In this document: piece after piece, positions 45,442-56,394 of the stretch
Numbering within the stretch: the first letter of the stretch is position 1
How the letters are laid out: the number at the start of each line of letters is the position of its first letter
Assembly: GCA_910576855.1 (NCBI GenBank)
Contig: CAJTJP010000001.1
Span: forward strand, 1-64,000
DNA: 64,000 bases
Source: Erysipelotrichales bacterium
Lineage (GTDB): Bacteria; Bacillota_I; Bacilli_A; Erysipelotrichales; Erysipelotrichaceae
Reading direction: 5' to 3'
The notes under the pieces: model-generated
Told to the model about the DNA's origin: nothing
The model's database searches: none
What the model saw: the letters and a program-made list of their open reading frames with translations, nothing else
Translations under genes and position numbers: made by a program

Positions 45442-47892
45442 ATGATGGAAAAGAAACAGGAAAAAACATATCATGTAGAGGGAATGACCTGTGCAGCCTG
45501 TGCAGCAGGTGTCGAGCGTATTTTAAATAAACTTGATGAGGTAGATAATGCACAGGTGAATCTGGTGATGAATCAAGTGACGATCTGTACGGATTCAGAA
45601 CAATCGCTCTCCTTATATAATGAAAAGCTGAGTAAGGCAGGCTTTCATTTAGAGGAACTAAAGGAAAATGATACAGCGCATGAAAAAAGTGCCGATTTAA
45701 GCATTGGCGGAATGCATTGTGCGGCATGCAGTGCTGCGATTGAGCGAAGTGTGTCTAAGCTTGAGGGAGTCAGCTTGATTGAAGTGAATCTTTTGACAAA
45801 CAGTGCGCATGTAGAATATGATGCAAAAAAAATCAAGCTGGCAGAGATTATTCAGCGTATTGAAAAAAGCGGCTTTCAAGCAGTATTAAAGGAAAAGGCA
45901 AAGCAGCCGATTGAAAAAGAGAAGCATAACGATCAAATCTATATCACACTGATTTTGGCAATGATCTTATTATATATCGGAATGTCGCATATGTTGGGGA
46001 ATATCACGCTGCCGCTTCCCGATTTTATTCATTATGATACGCATCCGTTTTCTTTCGCATTCATTCAGTTTGTATTGGCAACCGCAATCCTGGTGCTCGG
46101 CAGACGTTTTTTTACTCGTGGTATGAAGGCTTTGCTTCATGGTGCAGCCAATATGGATACGCTGGTTGCGGTAGGTACCGGAAGTGCATATATATATTCT
46201 CTGTACTCCTTATATTTGATTGGACAGGGAGATCTACACAGCGTACATCGTTTGTATTTTGAATCAGCAGGTGTAGTTGTGGCGTTAGTTATGTTCGGAA
46301 AGCATTTAGAGGCAAAATCAAAGGCCAAAACAACGGATGCGATTGCGGCTTTGATGTCCTTACAGGCACCATATGCGTTATTGTGGAAAAATGGTCAGGA
46401 AATAGCAGTTGCTTTGGATGAAATCGCATTAGATGACGAGTTGATCGTAAAGCCGGGGGATCATATACCGCTTGACGGCTTTGTACTCGAGGGCAGCGGT
46501 GCGGTTGATGAAAGCATGCTGACGGGGGAAAGCATTCCGATTGATAAAACTGTAGGAGATACGCTGATCGGCGGTACGATGAATTTAGACGGACGTTTGC
46601 GAATGAAAGTGACGGCGCTGCCGCAGGATACGATGTTGGCTAAAATTATCACGATGGTAGAGAATGCACAGGGGAAAAAGGCACCGATTGCGCGGATTGC
46701 CGATCGTATCTCTGCCGTATTTGTGCCTGCAGTGATGGTGATTGCGCTGCTTGCTGCTTTGGTATGGTATCTGTATCAGCAGGACATCGCATTTTCACTT
46801 ACCGTATTTGTCAGCGTGCTTGTAATCGCATGTCCCTGTGCACTCGGACTTGCCACACCGACGGCAATTATGGTCGGTACCGGCCGCTCGGCACAGCTCG
46901 GTGTTTTGATGAAAAGCAGTGAAGCTTTGGAACAGGCTGCGCATATCGATACGATTGTTTTTGATAAAACAGGAACCTTGACTAAAGGAAAGCTTACGGT
47001 AACCGATATAGACACATCGACAGCGCAACAGGAGCTGCTGGCCTATTGTGCGGCAGTGGAGACAGGCAGTAAGCATCCGGTCGCAAATGCAATTATCGCT
47101 GAGGCTGAACGCCAAAAGGTCAGCAAGCTGACGGCACAAGACTTGATCACATACAACGGCTTGGGTATGAGCGGTGTTATCGGCGATAAAAAGCTGTTTA
47201 TCGGCAATCGTGCCTTGATGCAGCAGCAAGCACTTTCCGTAAATGACTATGAGGAAAAGGAAAAACAATATTCAAAGGAAGGAAAAACGGTAGTTTGGGT
47301 CGGCGATGAAAAACAGGTGATGGGAATCATCGCATTGGCTGATGAGATAAAGGCAGACAGTAAACAGGTCGTGACTGAGCTGAAGCAGCAGGGAATTGAC
47401 GCTGTGATGATTACCGGAGATCATGCGATAACGGCACAGGCGATTGCGAAAAAGGCCGGAATCGAGCATGTGATTGCACAGGTGCTGCCGGATGGAAAGG
47501 CGAAAGAAATCGAACGCCTGCAGCAACAGGGGAAAAAGGTCGCAATGGTCGGAGACGGAATTAATGATGCGGTAGCCCTGACACAAAGTGATATCGGTAT
47601 TGCGATCGGCAGCGGCAGTGATGTCGCAGTTGAAAGTGCCGATGTCGTGTTGGTAAAGGATAGTTTACAGGATGTATTGACATGTATTCGAATCTCAAAG
47701 GCAGTAATTCGCAATATCAAACAAAATCTATTTTGGGCCTTTTTCTATAATTCGCTCGGTATACCGGTCGCGGCAGGACTTTTATATTGCTTCGGCGGAC
47801 CGTTATTGTCACCGGTATTTGCGGGAGCGGCAATGGCTTTTTCCAGTGTCAGCGTTGTCACAAATGCGTTGCGCTTACGTAAGCTGAAGTAA
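45442..47892 (+). CDS. copA: Copper-exporting P1B-type ATPase
   Basis: An 816-residue copper P-type ATPase. Two heavy-metal-binding domains stand at the N-terminus (GMTCAACAAGVERIL near 14 and GGMHCAACSAAIERS near 90). Then come eight membrane helices, the actuator loop TGES, the intramembrane CPC of VIACPCALGLATPTA, the phosphorylation motif DKTGTLTKG and the hinge VGDGINDAVAL. All catalytic residues are present. The first binding domain has CAAC as usual for Cu(I). It exports cytosolic copper and is co-transcribed with csoR. The second ATG, at 45445, is an equally good start. Confidence 0.95.
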   Translation: MMEKKQEKTYHVEGMTCAACAAGVERILNKLDEVDNAQVNLVMNQVTICTDSEQSLSLYNEKLSKAGFHLEELKENDTAHEKSADLSIGGMHCAACSAAIERSVSKLEGVSLIEVNLLTNSAHVEYDAKKIKLAEIIQRIEKSGFQAVLKEKAKQPIEKEKHNDQIYITLILAMILLYIGMSHMLGNITLPLPDFIHYDTHPFSFAFIQFVLATAILVLGRRFFTRGMKALLHGAANMDTLVAVGTGSAYIYSLYSLYLIGQGDLHSVHRLYFESAGVVVALVMFGKHLEAKSKAKTTDAIAALMSLQAPYALLWKNGQEIAVALDEIALDDELIVKPGDHIPLDGFVLEGSGAVDESMLTGESIPIDKTVGDTLIGGTMNLDGRLRMKVTALPQDTMLAKIITMVENAQGKKAPIARIADRISAVFVPAVMVIALLAALVWYLYQQDIAFSLTVFVSVLVIACPCALGLATPTAIMVGTGRSAQLGVLMKSSEALEQAAHIDTIVFDKTGTLTKGKLTVTDIDTSTAQQELLAYCAAVETGSKHPVANAIIAEAERQKVSKLTAQDLITYNGLGMSGVIGDKKLFIGNRALMQQQALSVNDYEEKEKQYSKEGKTVVWVGDEKQVMGIIALADEIKADSKQVVTELKQQGIDAVMITGDHAITAQAIAKKAGIEHVIAQVLPDGKAKEIERLQQQGKKVAMVGDGINDAVALTQSDIGIAIGSGSDVAVESADVVLVKDSLQDVLTCIRISKAVIRNIKQNLFWAFFYNSLGIPVAAGLLYCFGGPLLSPVFAGAAMAFSSVSVVTNALRLRKLK

Positions 47893-47897
47893 ACCGA

Positions 47898-47926
47898 TTG
47901 GATAAGCATGGTGATTATGCTATACT
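47898..47926 (+). promoter_or_regulatory. Promoter directly before mutY
   Basis: TTGGAT (47898-47903), 17 bases and TATACT (47921-47926). The -10 box ends only six bases before the ATG at 47933. Confidence 0.55.
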
Positions 47927-47932
47927 AATGCT

Positions 47933-48997
47933 ATGGAATATACGCACAACAAAGAAAGAATGATTTATGAGCTATTGGCTTGGTATGATTCAAACAAACG
48001 CAGTCTGCCGTGGCGTGACAATCCTACGCCGTATGCAGTATGGGTCAGTGAAATCATGCTCCAACAAACAAGAGTGGAGGCAGTAAAACCGTATTTTCAT
48101 CGTTTAATGAGTGAGCTGCCGACCCTTTCGGCATTGGCCGCTTGTGAAGATGATCGACTGATTAAGCTGTGGGAGGGGCTTGGTTATTATAATCGCGTTC
48201 GCAATATGAAAAAATGTGCATTGCTTTGTATGGAGCGTTACCAAGGAGAATTGCCGAGTGATCCGGCTCAGCTTTTACAGCTGCCCGGTATCGGTTTATA
48301 CACTGCAGGAGCGATTGCTTCTATTGCCTATCGAATCCCGGTATGTGCCGTAGACGGAAATGTAATGCGCGTTTTTGCCCGTGTTCTTTATCTCGAGGAT
48401 GATATTACCTCAGAAGCAGTCAAACATAAATTCAGGGCAATCATTCAAGCCTATGTACCGAAGCGCTGTGATGCATTTAATCAGGCACTTATGGAGCTCG
48501 GTGCACTGGTTTGTATTCCCAATGGTGCTCCCCATTGTGATAAGTGTCCGATACAAAGCGAATGTATTGCCTATCAGCGAAATGATGCGATGCGTCTGCC
48601 GATAAAAAGGGCGAAAAAACAGCGCACAAAGGAAGAACATACCGTATTGGTATTTATGTATCAAAATCGTGTGCATTTAACGAAGCGTCCTGCGCAAGGA
48701 CTATTGGCTGATTTATATCAATTCGATTTTTCAGAAGGCTATTATACGAAAGAGGAAATCATAAAGCGATGTAGCGGACTTGCGAAAATTCAAGCAATTC
48801 AGGAATTGCCTGCTGCGAAGCATATATTTACGCATAAGGAATGGCATATGCAGGGCTGGCTCATTCAACTTTCAGACGTGACACAGAAAAACGGCATCTG
48901 GTGTACGCGCAAGGAGCTGACGGAAACCTATGCGATCGCTTCGGCATTTCAGGTTTATAAGGATATTGTTTTACATGCACTGTCAGGAGTGAAATAA
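47933..48997 (+). CDS. mutY: A/G-specific adenine glycosylase
   Basis: A 354-residue base-excision repair enzyme that removes adenine opposite 8-oxoguanine. The helix-hairpin-helix reads LPGIGLYTAGAIASIAY, the catalytic Asp follows in VDGNVMRV, and the [4Fe-4S] loop has four cysteines in the order CIPNGAPHCDKCPIQSEC. The C-terminal Nudix-like domain that reads 8-oxoG is present from about residue 235. The ATG at 47933 has no ribosome site and would give a leaderless message; the ATG at 47960, preceded by AAAGAAAG, is an alternative that loses nine residues only. The Nudix gene follows after one base. Confidence 0.93.
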   Translation: MEYTHNKERMIYELLAWYDSNKRSLPWRDNPTPYAVWVSEIMLQQTRVEAVKPYFHRLMSELPTLSALAACEDDRLIKLWEGLGYYNRVRNMKKCALLCMERYQGELPSDPAQLLQLPGIGLYTAGAIASIAYRIPVCAVDGNVMRVFARVLYLEDDITSEAVKHKFRAIIQAYVPKRCDAFNQALMELGALVCIPNGAPHCDKCPIQSECIAYQRNDAMRLPIKRAKKQRTKEEHTVLVFMYQNRVHLTKRPAQGLLADLYQFDFSEGYYTKEEIIKRCSGLAKIQAIQELPAAKHIFTHKEWHMQGWLIQLSDVTQKNGIWCTRKELTETYAIASAFQVYKDIVLHALSGVK

Positions 48998-48998
48998 A

Positions 48999-49604
48999 AT
49001 GAATCATAAGCTATATCAAATCATCAACAGCTATCCATGTCAAAATGAACAGGAGCTGCAGGATAAAGAAGCGATACTGAACATCATTGCACTTTTTGAT
49101 GATGTGACAACACGAGAAAATACTTTAGTCCATTTTACAGCGTCCCCTTGGATCGTGAATCAGACACATACGAAAACCTTGATGGTGTATCATCATATTT
49201 TTGATTCGTGGAGCTGGTGCGGCGGACATTCAGACGGCAGTGACGATCCTTTAGCGGTTGCCTTAAGCGAGGGAAAAGAAGAAACGGGTCTTAAGGATTT
49301 AACGCTGCTTACGAAGGAACCGATTGCGCTTGATCTGTTGCCGGTTCACGGACATTGGAAGAATAATAAGTATGTTTCCTCGCATCTGCATTGTAATCTG
49401 ACTTATCTTTGTGAAGCAGATGACAGAGCACCGCTTTATATCAAGGAAGATGAAAACAGCGGTGTTTCCTGGTTTGCGTTTGATGAAATTGAACAGGCAG
49501 TCAGTGAAAAAGCGATGCTTCCGGTATATAAGAAGCTGATTAAAGCAACCCTGCGGACAGTAGGAATCGATGATAACAGCGATAGTCAGAACATTAATAA
49601 TTGA
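48999..49604 (+). CDS. Nudix hydrolase
   Basis: A 201-residue Nudix-fold protein, probably hydrolysing a nucleoside diphosphate derivative. The Nudix box reads GGHSDGSDDPLAVALSEGKE followed by ETG, keeping the G and the E-x-x-E-E metal ligands, with Ser in place of the usual Arg in RE. It follows mutY with only one base between, so the two form an operon; a link to clearing oxidised nucleotides is tempting but not proven. The ribosome site GGAGTGAAATAA is inside the end of mutY. A terminator follows. Confidence 0.85.
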   Translation: MNHKLYQIINSYPCQNEQELQDKEAILNIIALFDDVTTRENTLVHFTASPWIVNQTHTKTLMVYHHIFDSWSWCGGHSDGSDDPLAVALSEGKEETGLKDLTLLTKEPIALDLLPVHGHWKNNKYVSSHLHCNLTYLCEADDRAPLYIKEDENSGVSWFAFDEIEQAVSEKAMLPVYKKLIKATLRTVGIDDNSDSQNINN

Positions 49605-49634
49605 CGTCTTTCCTTAAGGAGGGCTTCTTTTTTG
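49605..49634 (+). terminator. Terminator of the mutY operon
   Basis: CTTTCCTT and AAGGAGGG form a tight stem with two G-U pairs, followed by CTTCTTTTTT. Confidence 0.65.
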
Positions 49635-49733
49635 TTTAAGAGAGAGAAAAGCTTTTTTATATATCTCATATAATATTCATGACAGTTGATTGTCCATGGT
49701 CTTGTGTCCTTTCATAAATATTCCAAGTGTCCA

Positions 49734-49762
49734 TTGGTAATTGCATGAAAAGGTGTTATAAT
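49734..49762 (+). promoter_or_regulatory. Promoter of ald
   Basis: TTGGTA (49734-49739), 17 bases and TATAAT (49757-49762). Confidence 0.65.
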
Positions 49763-49788
49763 AGCTCAAAGAATAGGAGTGAAGCGTT

Positions 49789-50901
49789 ATGAAAATCGGA
49801 ATTCCAAAGGAAATCAAAAATAATGAAAATCGTGTTTCAATGACACCGGCAGGTGTATATGCATTGACAAAAGCAGGACATACGGTCTATGTGGAAAAGG
49901 GCGCAGGCTTGGGCAGCGGTTTTGAGGATCGTGAGTATGCGGAGGTAAATGCTGTTTTATGTGAGGCTGAGGAGGTCTTTGCGAATGCGGATTTGATCGT
50001 TAAGGTAAAGGAATACTTAAGTGAGGAATATCATTATCTGCGAGAGGATCAAATGATTTTTACGTATCTTCATATAGCGAATAATGCAGATTTTGCGAAT
50101 GCGCTGCTGCAATCAAAAACGACTGCAATCGCTTATGAAACGATACGAGATGCAAGCGGTTCTTTACCGTTGTTGACCCCGATGAGTGAGGTGGCGGGCC
50201 GTATGGCGGTACAAATCGGCGCAACGATGCTGCAGAAAAACAATCACGGCCGCGGTCTTTTATTAGGCGGCGTACCCGGGGTGTTTCCGGCTGAGGTCGT
50301 TATTATCGGCGGCGGTACGGTTGGTTTGAATGCAGCTAAAATCGCATGCGGTTTAGGCGCAATCGTAACGATTTTTGATATCAATGCGAATCGTATGAGC
50401 TATATTGATGATATTTCCGGCGGTACGATTCATACAGCATATAATAATGAATATAATTTACGCAGAGCACTGAAAAGTGCCGATCTTGTGATCGGTGCCG
50501 TATTGATACCGGGAGCCAAGGCGCCGAAACTGGTGACTGCCGATATGGTACAGACAATGAAAAAGGGCAGTGCGATCGTAGATGTCGCAGTCGATCAAGG
50601 CGGCTGTATTGAAACGATCGAACGTGTAACGACACATGATGATCCTTACTATGAGGTTTACGGTGTTTCTCATTATGCGGTTGCGAATATGCCGGGAGCT
50701 GTACCCCGTACCTCTACTGCCGCTTTATCTAACGCAACCTTGCCTTATATTATGAAATTAGCCGAGCACGGTGTTGATGCGTTAAAGAATGATCCGCTGT
50801 TTTTAAGCGGCTTGAACACATATCAGGGACATATCACCTATCAAAAGGTAGCCGATGCATTGGGCATGGATTATGTTGATCCTACATCGTTATTAAAATG
50901 A
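49789..50901 (+). CDS. ald: Alanine dehydrogenase
   Basis: A 370-residue enzyme that interconverts alanine with pyruvate and ammonia using NAD. The length equals that of typical Ald. It opens MKIGIPKEIKNNENRVSMTP. The NAD-binding site is VVIIGGGTVGLNAAKIA with an Asp (IFDINANRM) after the second strand. Catalytic-region residues such as K in LIVKVKEY and H in TYLHIANN are intact. AGGAGTGAAGCGTT precedes the ATG. The unit is single-gene, with a clear promoter and terminator. Confidence 0.95.
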   Translation: MKIGIPKEIKNNENRVSMTPAGVYALTKAGHTVYVEKGAGLGSGFEDREYAEVNAVLCEAEEVFANADLIVKVKEYLSEEYHYLREDQMIFTYLHIANNADFANALLQSKTTAIAYETIRDASGSLPLLTPMSEVAGRMAVQIGATMLQKNNHGRGLLLGGVPGVFPAEVVIIGGGTVGLNAAKIACGLGAIVTIFDINANRMSYIDDISGGTIHTAYNNEYNLRRALKSADLVIGAVLIPGAKAPKLVTADMVQTMKKGSAIVDVAVDQGGCIETIERVTTHDDPYYEVYGVSHYAVANMPGAVPRTSTAALSNATLPYIMKLAEHGVDALKNDPLFLSGLNTYQGHITYQKVADALGMDYVDPTSLLK

Positions 50902-50979
50902 TTATGAATGCAGAAGAGGCGTTGTCGTAAAAATGGTAAGCGATAGTGCATTTAATTGATGATTAGATAATAAATTATT

Positions 50980-51010
50980 AAGCCGAAGTCATTTTGATTT
51001 CGGCTTTTTT
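50980..51010 (+). terminator. Terminator after ald
   Basis: AAGCCGAA (50980-50987) pairs with TTCGGCTT (50999-51006), then T's. Confidence 0.85.
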
Positions 51011-51163
51011 AGATTGCTGAAAGGCTATATTTAGTGTATATAACACTAAAAACAAAAGTTTTCATTTGTCTTTTGCATATTTAACAAATTCTTTGTTCAA
51101 AATTTGAAATATTTGGTAGTTTTATTCGATGGATGGTGTATAATTAAAGAAAGGGGTGATCCT

Positions 51164-51946
51164 ATGAAAGCATTATTTTTAGACTTAGATGGTACGATGT
51201 ATCGCGGAAATAAAATGATGGAGGGCGGACGTGAATTGATGGAGGCCCTGCGTGAAAACCAACAGCGGTATTTATTTTTAACAAATAATTCAAAACGCAC
51301 TCGCAGGCAGAATGCTGAGCATATGGAGAGTATGGGGTATCTTGGAATCAGAAAGTATGATTTCTTTACAAGCGCTATGGCTGCGGCCATTTATGTGCGT
51401 AAGAATTATGATAAGCGTAAGGTTTTTATGATCGGTGAGGAAGGCTTAAGAGAGGCCTTATTGGAACAGGGCTTTTTGTTTGATGATGAAAATCCTGATT
51501 TTGTGTTTGTCGGCTTGGATCAAAAGGCAAATTATCAAAAATATTCACAAGCAGTTAATGCGCTGAAAAACGGAGCGATATTGATCGGAACGAATGAGGA
51601 TCGTGTTTTGGCTCAGGAGGACGGCTTTGTGCTTGGAAACGGTAGTGTTGTGGCAATGATGGAGTATGCAAGCAATCAAAAAAGTCCCAAAATAGGGAAG
51701 CCGCATGCGCCGATTTTAGCAGAGGCACTCGAGAGCATCGGTCTGCAGAAGCATGAGGTGTTGCTTGTCGGTGATAATTTAGAAACAGATATTTTATTGG
51801 GAAAGCAATGCGGTGTGGAGACGGTTCTTGTGCTCGGCGGCGTTCACGATGAAGCGGATTGCGAGCGCTTAGGTATTTATCCCGATCATATCGTAAAAAA
51901 TTTAAATCAGCTTCGTGTCGAATTTTGCTTACAAAAGTGTTACTAA
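51164..51946 (+). CDS. HAD-family phosphatase (NagD-like, class IIA)
   Basis: A 260-residue HAD hydrolase of the NagD/pNPPase group. Motif I is DLDGTMYRGN at residues 6-15, motif II is FLTNNSKRT, and the last motif LLVGDNLETDILLGKQCG supplies the acidic pair. KPHAPILAEALESIG gives the lysine before it. I chose the ATG at 51164, which has AAGGGGTGATCCT; the longer frame from 51104 begins outside any ribosome site. The substrate is uncertain, often sugar or nucleotide phosphates. The enolase gene follows with its own promoter. Confidence 0.9.
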   Translation: MKALFLDLDGTMYRGNKMMEGGRELMEALRENQQRYLFLTNNSKRTRRQNAEHMESMGYLGIRKYDFFTSAMAAAIYVRKNYDKRKVFMIGEEGLREALLEQGFLFDDENPDFVFVGLDQKANYQKYSQAVNALKNGAILIGTNEDRVLAQEDGFVLGNGSVVAMMEYASNQKSPKIGKPHAPILAEALESIGLQKHEVLLVGDNLETDILLGKQCGVETVLVLGGVHDEADCERLGIYPDHIVKNLNQLRVEFCLQKCY

Positions 51947-51961
51947 ATTAGGATAGCTTGC

Positions 51962-51990
51962 TTAACTTTTATGGTTACCTGTGTTATACT
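51962..51990 (+). promoter_or_regulatory. Promoter of enolase
   Basis: TTAACT (51962-51967), 17 bases and TATACT (51985-51990), about 37 bases before the start codon. Confidence 0.5.
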
Positions 51991-52027
51991 AGCTATGTAG
52001 GCATAAACTACAGAAGGAGGATTTTAA

Positions 52028-53326
<1,299 letters not shown>

Positions 53327-53346
53327 AATCAAATTTTCTGTAAGGC

Positions 53347-53389
53347 AGCAGGTTGTTCCGGTAAGGGGGCAGGCCTGCTACTTTTTTTT
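53347..53389 (+). terminator. Terminator after enolase
   Basis: AGCAGG (53347-53352) pairs with CCTGCT (53374-53379), then AC and eight T. Confidence 0.7.
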
Positions 53390-53550
53390 GTTTATTGAGC
53401 GATTGGCAAGGCACGATGCCTTGGTGGTCTCTTTATTAATAACACAACTGCGAAACAGGCTAAATAAAAGCAGAAAAATATAGTTTATCGGTTCTGTTTG
53501 TAGTATAATATAATTGATTTATGTAATAGAACGTAAAAGGAGTTATGTAG

Positions 53551-54369
53551 ATGCTTAAAAGTGTACGCTATGTATTGAAAGAAAATTTCTCTAATCTATA
53601 TCGCATATTTTGTATAGCGAAATATGAATTGCTTGCAGATATGAGAGATTCAAAGTTTGGTTTATTTTGGAATTTTGCATCACCTGCGATTCAGGTTTTA
53701 ACATACTGGTTGATTTTCGGTATTGCATGGCATAAAAAACCGATAGATAATGTTTCCTACTTACCTTGGCTGGTTGTGGGATACTCTGCATGGTGGTTCA
53801 TTCAGCCGTGTATACAAAATGGGTGTAATGCTGTATTTTCGAAAACGAATGTAATTACAAAAATGAAGTTTCCGGTCAGCGTTCTTCCTGCAACAATTTG
53901 TGCAAAGGAATTTTTCAATCATCTCTGCATGCTTTTGATTGCGATCGTAACCTTGTTTATTTGCGGCTATTATCCTACTGTACATTGGCTTGGCTTAATT
54001 TATTATTCTTTCTGTGCTTTTGTCTTTGTTGAGGCAGTGTCATTGATTTTATCTGTATTGACGATGCTTTGGCGTGATATTAAAAAGCTGGTTACCTCTT
54101 TGATGCGAATGCTGATGTACTTTTCTCCTGTTATTTGGGATTGTCATTTTGATTCCAATGTACCGTTTCATAATATCTTAAACGGGCTTATGAAGCTTAA
54201 TCCTGTGCATTATATTATTAACGGTTATCGTGATTGCGTATTTTACGGTAAAACCCTTCTCGATCATCCGGTACAGGGATTGTATTTTTGGGCTGTTGTA
54301 ATTGTATTGTTTGTACTTGGATGTATGCTTATGTATAAATTCAAACGTAAGTTTATTGATTTGATCTAG
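53551..54369 (+). CDS. tagG: Teichoic-acid/polysaccharide ABC exporter permease (TagG-like)
   Basis: A 272-residue ABC-2 permease with six predicted helices. It opens with a cytoplasmic N-terminus and has AKYELLADMRDSKFGLFWNF, whose core resembles the amphipathic helix of TagG/Wzm proteins. The last loop has LMKLNPVHYIINGYRDCVFYG-type spacing (NPVHYIINGYRD), usual in the family. It would move a lipid-linked polymer across the membrane together with the ATPase that starts 11 bases later. AAAGGAGTTATGTAG precedes the ATG. It opens the wall-polymer locus. Confidence 0.88.
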   Translation: MLKSVRYVLKENFSNLYRIFCIAKYELLADMRDSKFGLFWNFASPAIQVLTYWLIFGIAWHKKPIDNVSYLPWLVVGYSAWWFIQPCIQNGCNAVFSKTNVITKMKFPVSVLPATICAKEFFNHLCMLLIAIVTLFICGYYPTVHWLGLIYYSFCAFVFVEAVSLILSVLTMLWRDIKKLVTSLMRMLMYFSPVIWDCHFDSNVPFHNILNGLMKLNPVHYIINGYRDCVFYGKTLLDHPVQGLYFWAVVIVLFVLGCMLMYKFKRKFIDLI

Positions 54370-54380
54370 GAGGTGATACG

Positions 54381-55202
54381 ATGGAAAAAGAATATGCAGT
54401 AGAGCTTGAGCATGTTTCAAAGATATATAAGCTAAAGAAAAAGGATGAACAGAAAAACTCCTCGAATAAAAGCTTTTATGCGCTGCGTGATATTAATGTG
54501 AAAGTAAAAAAAGGCGACGTAGTCGGTATTTTGGGTACGAACGGCTCCGGAAAATCGACTTTGTCGATAATTTTATCCGGTATTTCAGATATTGATGAAG
54601 GGAATATGATCGTTCGCGGGGAACAGGCATTGATATCTATCAACACCGGATTAAACCAGCAGTTGACCGGTTTAGAAAATATCAACGTCAAGGGTGCGCT
54701 TATGGGCTTGTCTAAAAAGCGTATTAAGGAAATCACTGAGGATGTGATTGAGTTTGCCGAATTGGGTGACTTCCTATATCAACCCGTTAAGAAATATTCC
54801 AGCGGTATGAAGTCAAGACTTGGCTTTTCAATCTCTTTGGCTCTTGATCCCGAAATTTTCATTGTTGATGAAGCCTTGTCTGTAGGTGATAAGGGCTTTG
54901 CACAAAAGTGTATGAGAAGGATGGAAAAATTAAGAGATGAACAGGGAAAGACCATTTTCTTTGTTTCTCATTCTTTACCGCAGGTAAAGGAATTCTGTAA
55001 GACAGGAATGTGGATAGAGGGCGGTAAGCTGATGGAGTTCGGGGATATTGATACGGTCTGCGATCATTATTCAGATTATGTTGATAAATATAACTCGATG
55101 AATGATAAGGACAAGAAAAAGCTAATGGAGGAAAAGTTTGAACAGCGTTTAATTACTGATAGAAAAACAAGCTTTTTCGACCGTTTATTCTCTAGGCAAT
55201 AA
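54381..55202 (+). CDS. tagH: Teichoic-acid/polysaccharide ABC exporter ATPase (TagH-like)
   Basis: A 273-residue ATPase of the TagH/Wzt type. Walker A GTNGSGKST is at residues 52-60, the signature is YSSGMKSRLGFS, Walker B IFIVDEALSVGD and the H-loop FVSHSLPQVK. The short C-terminus lacks a carbohydrate-binding domain, unlike Wzt proteins that read a terminal sugar cap, and also lacks TagH's long extracellular tail. TAGGAGGTGATACG is a strong ribosome site. It is the partner of the preceding permease. Confidence 0.9.
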   Translation: MEKEYAVELEHVSKIYKLKKKDEQKNSSNKSFYALRDINVKVKKGDVVGILGTNGSGKSTLSIILSGISDIDEGNMIVRGEQALISINTGLNQQLTGLENINVKGALMGLSKKRIKEITEDVIEFAELGDFLYQPVKKYSSGMKSRLGFSISLALDPEIFIVDEALSVGDKGFAQKCMRRMEKLRDEQGKTIFFVSHSLPQVKEFCKTGMWIEGGKLMEFGDIDTVCDHYSDYVDKYNSMNDKDKKKLMEEKFEQRLITDRKTSFFDRLFSRQ

Positions 55203-55334
55203 CTTTGTTATTGCTTTTATACTTAATAGATAAACTGAAAATGAATATCAGCTGAAAATATTCTGATGCTTTTATATCACAGCTGAAGTTAATGGTTAAA
55301 TTACTCTAGGTTTGAAGCAGTTAAGGAGATTTCT

Positions 55335-56378
55335 ATGGAGAATGTTGTGTCACAAAAACCTATGCGTCTGATTTGGTTGGATCAATTAAAGGCAGTATCG
55401 ATGTATATCGTTGTCTTAGGTCATACTTTATTAGATTTCAACAAGCACAAGCTATTTAAATTTATTTATTCATTTCATATGCCTTTATTCTTTATGATTT
55501 CCGGATTTACCTTTAATCCTGATAAATACGAACGAATTATTGACTGTATTAAGGACAAGGTGATAAAGCTTGCGTATCCTTATGTCATGCTGAATATTTT
55601 AGTAATACCCTTATGGTTTATTAATATGGAAACCGGAATGATCGGCAAGGATTCGATTCCTAAGATATTGCTTGGGATATTTTATTCAAACAGCCCTGTA
55701 GTCCGAGCACCCTCTAATGCTACTTGGTTTATTATGACACTGCTTTTGGCAGAAATCATTTATTACGCGGTATACCATTTTCTACATGATGATAAAAGTG
55801 TTTTTCTGATGTCAGGCATCTTATGTTTATTAGGTGTGTTGGCTCCATTAGGGAATGAGGTGGTTGATGCGCCTTTACATCTTGATGTTTCTTTAGTGGC
55901 TCAGTTCTTTTACGGATGTGGTTACCTGCTGAGGAAAAATTTCAATTATATTAAGAGTTGTTTCTGTGGATACACTTACCTCAAGCTTATAATGCTTGTG
56001 ATGACTGGTTTGTTTTTTAGCATTATCAATAAGCAAGTTGATCTATCTAATGAATTATATAGAAATTTTGTATATACATTAATTTCCTCATTTACGATTT
56101 CTGTATCAATGTTCTATGTGTTCAGCAGAATTAAGCTGTATCCGAAAATCATGTCTTATATTGGCAGAAACACGATCATCATTTTGGCTTTTCATATACC
56201 GGTTATGCGTGTGATTCAAGCCTATTGTCCATTTTTTAATGAAAATCAGATGAACGCGATACTGTTATCTTTTATCGTTTTTGCTTTGATGCTGCCGACG
56301 ATTTGGATTGTGAATCAGTGTTTTCCTTTTATGGTAAAAATGCCTGACAAAATAAAAGGTATCGTTGAGCGAGTTTAG
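55335..56378 (+). CDS. Membrane acyltransferase (acyltransferase 3 family)
   Basis: A 347-residue polytopic protein of the acyltransferase-3/NolL type with about ten helices. The N-terminus has LIWLDQLKAVSMYIVVLGHT, where the late His is the conserved active-site residue, and FIYSFHMPLFFMISGF, a family hallmark. Such enzymes O-acetylate sugars or polymers. Inside this locus it may acetylate the wall polymer or a lipid-linked precursor. AAGGAGATTTCT precedes the ATG. The next gene begins 16 bases after its stop. Confidence 0.87.
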   Translation: MENVVSQKPMRLIWLDQLKAVSMYIVVLGHTLLDFNKHKLFKFIYSFHMPLFFMISGFTFNPDKYERIIDCIKDKVIKLAYPYVMLNILVIPLWFINMETGMIGKDSIPKILLGIFYSNSPVVRAPSNATWFIMTLLLAEIIYYAVYHFLHDDKSVFLMSGILCLLGVLAPLGNEVVDAPLHLDVSLVAQFFYGCGYLLRKNFNYIKSCFCGYTYLKLIMLVMTGLFFSIINKQVDLSNELYRNFVYTLISSFTISVSMFYVFSRIKLYPKIMSYIGRNTIIILAFHIPVMRVIQAYCPFFNENQMNAILLSFIVFALMLPTIWIVNQCFPFMVKMPDKIKGIVERV

Positions 56379-56394
56379 AAAACGGAGTGATTAT

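Noticed and set aside
45440-47720. Many minus-strand open frames across copA
   Set aside because: Shadows of copA, whose catalytic motifs are all intact on the plus strand.
48618-48630. CAGCGCAC-like string inside mutY, similar to the sigma promoter block
   Set aside because: It lacks the second block GTGTCTAAT at the fixed spacing and lies within a coding gene.
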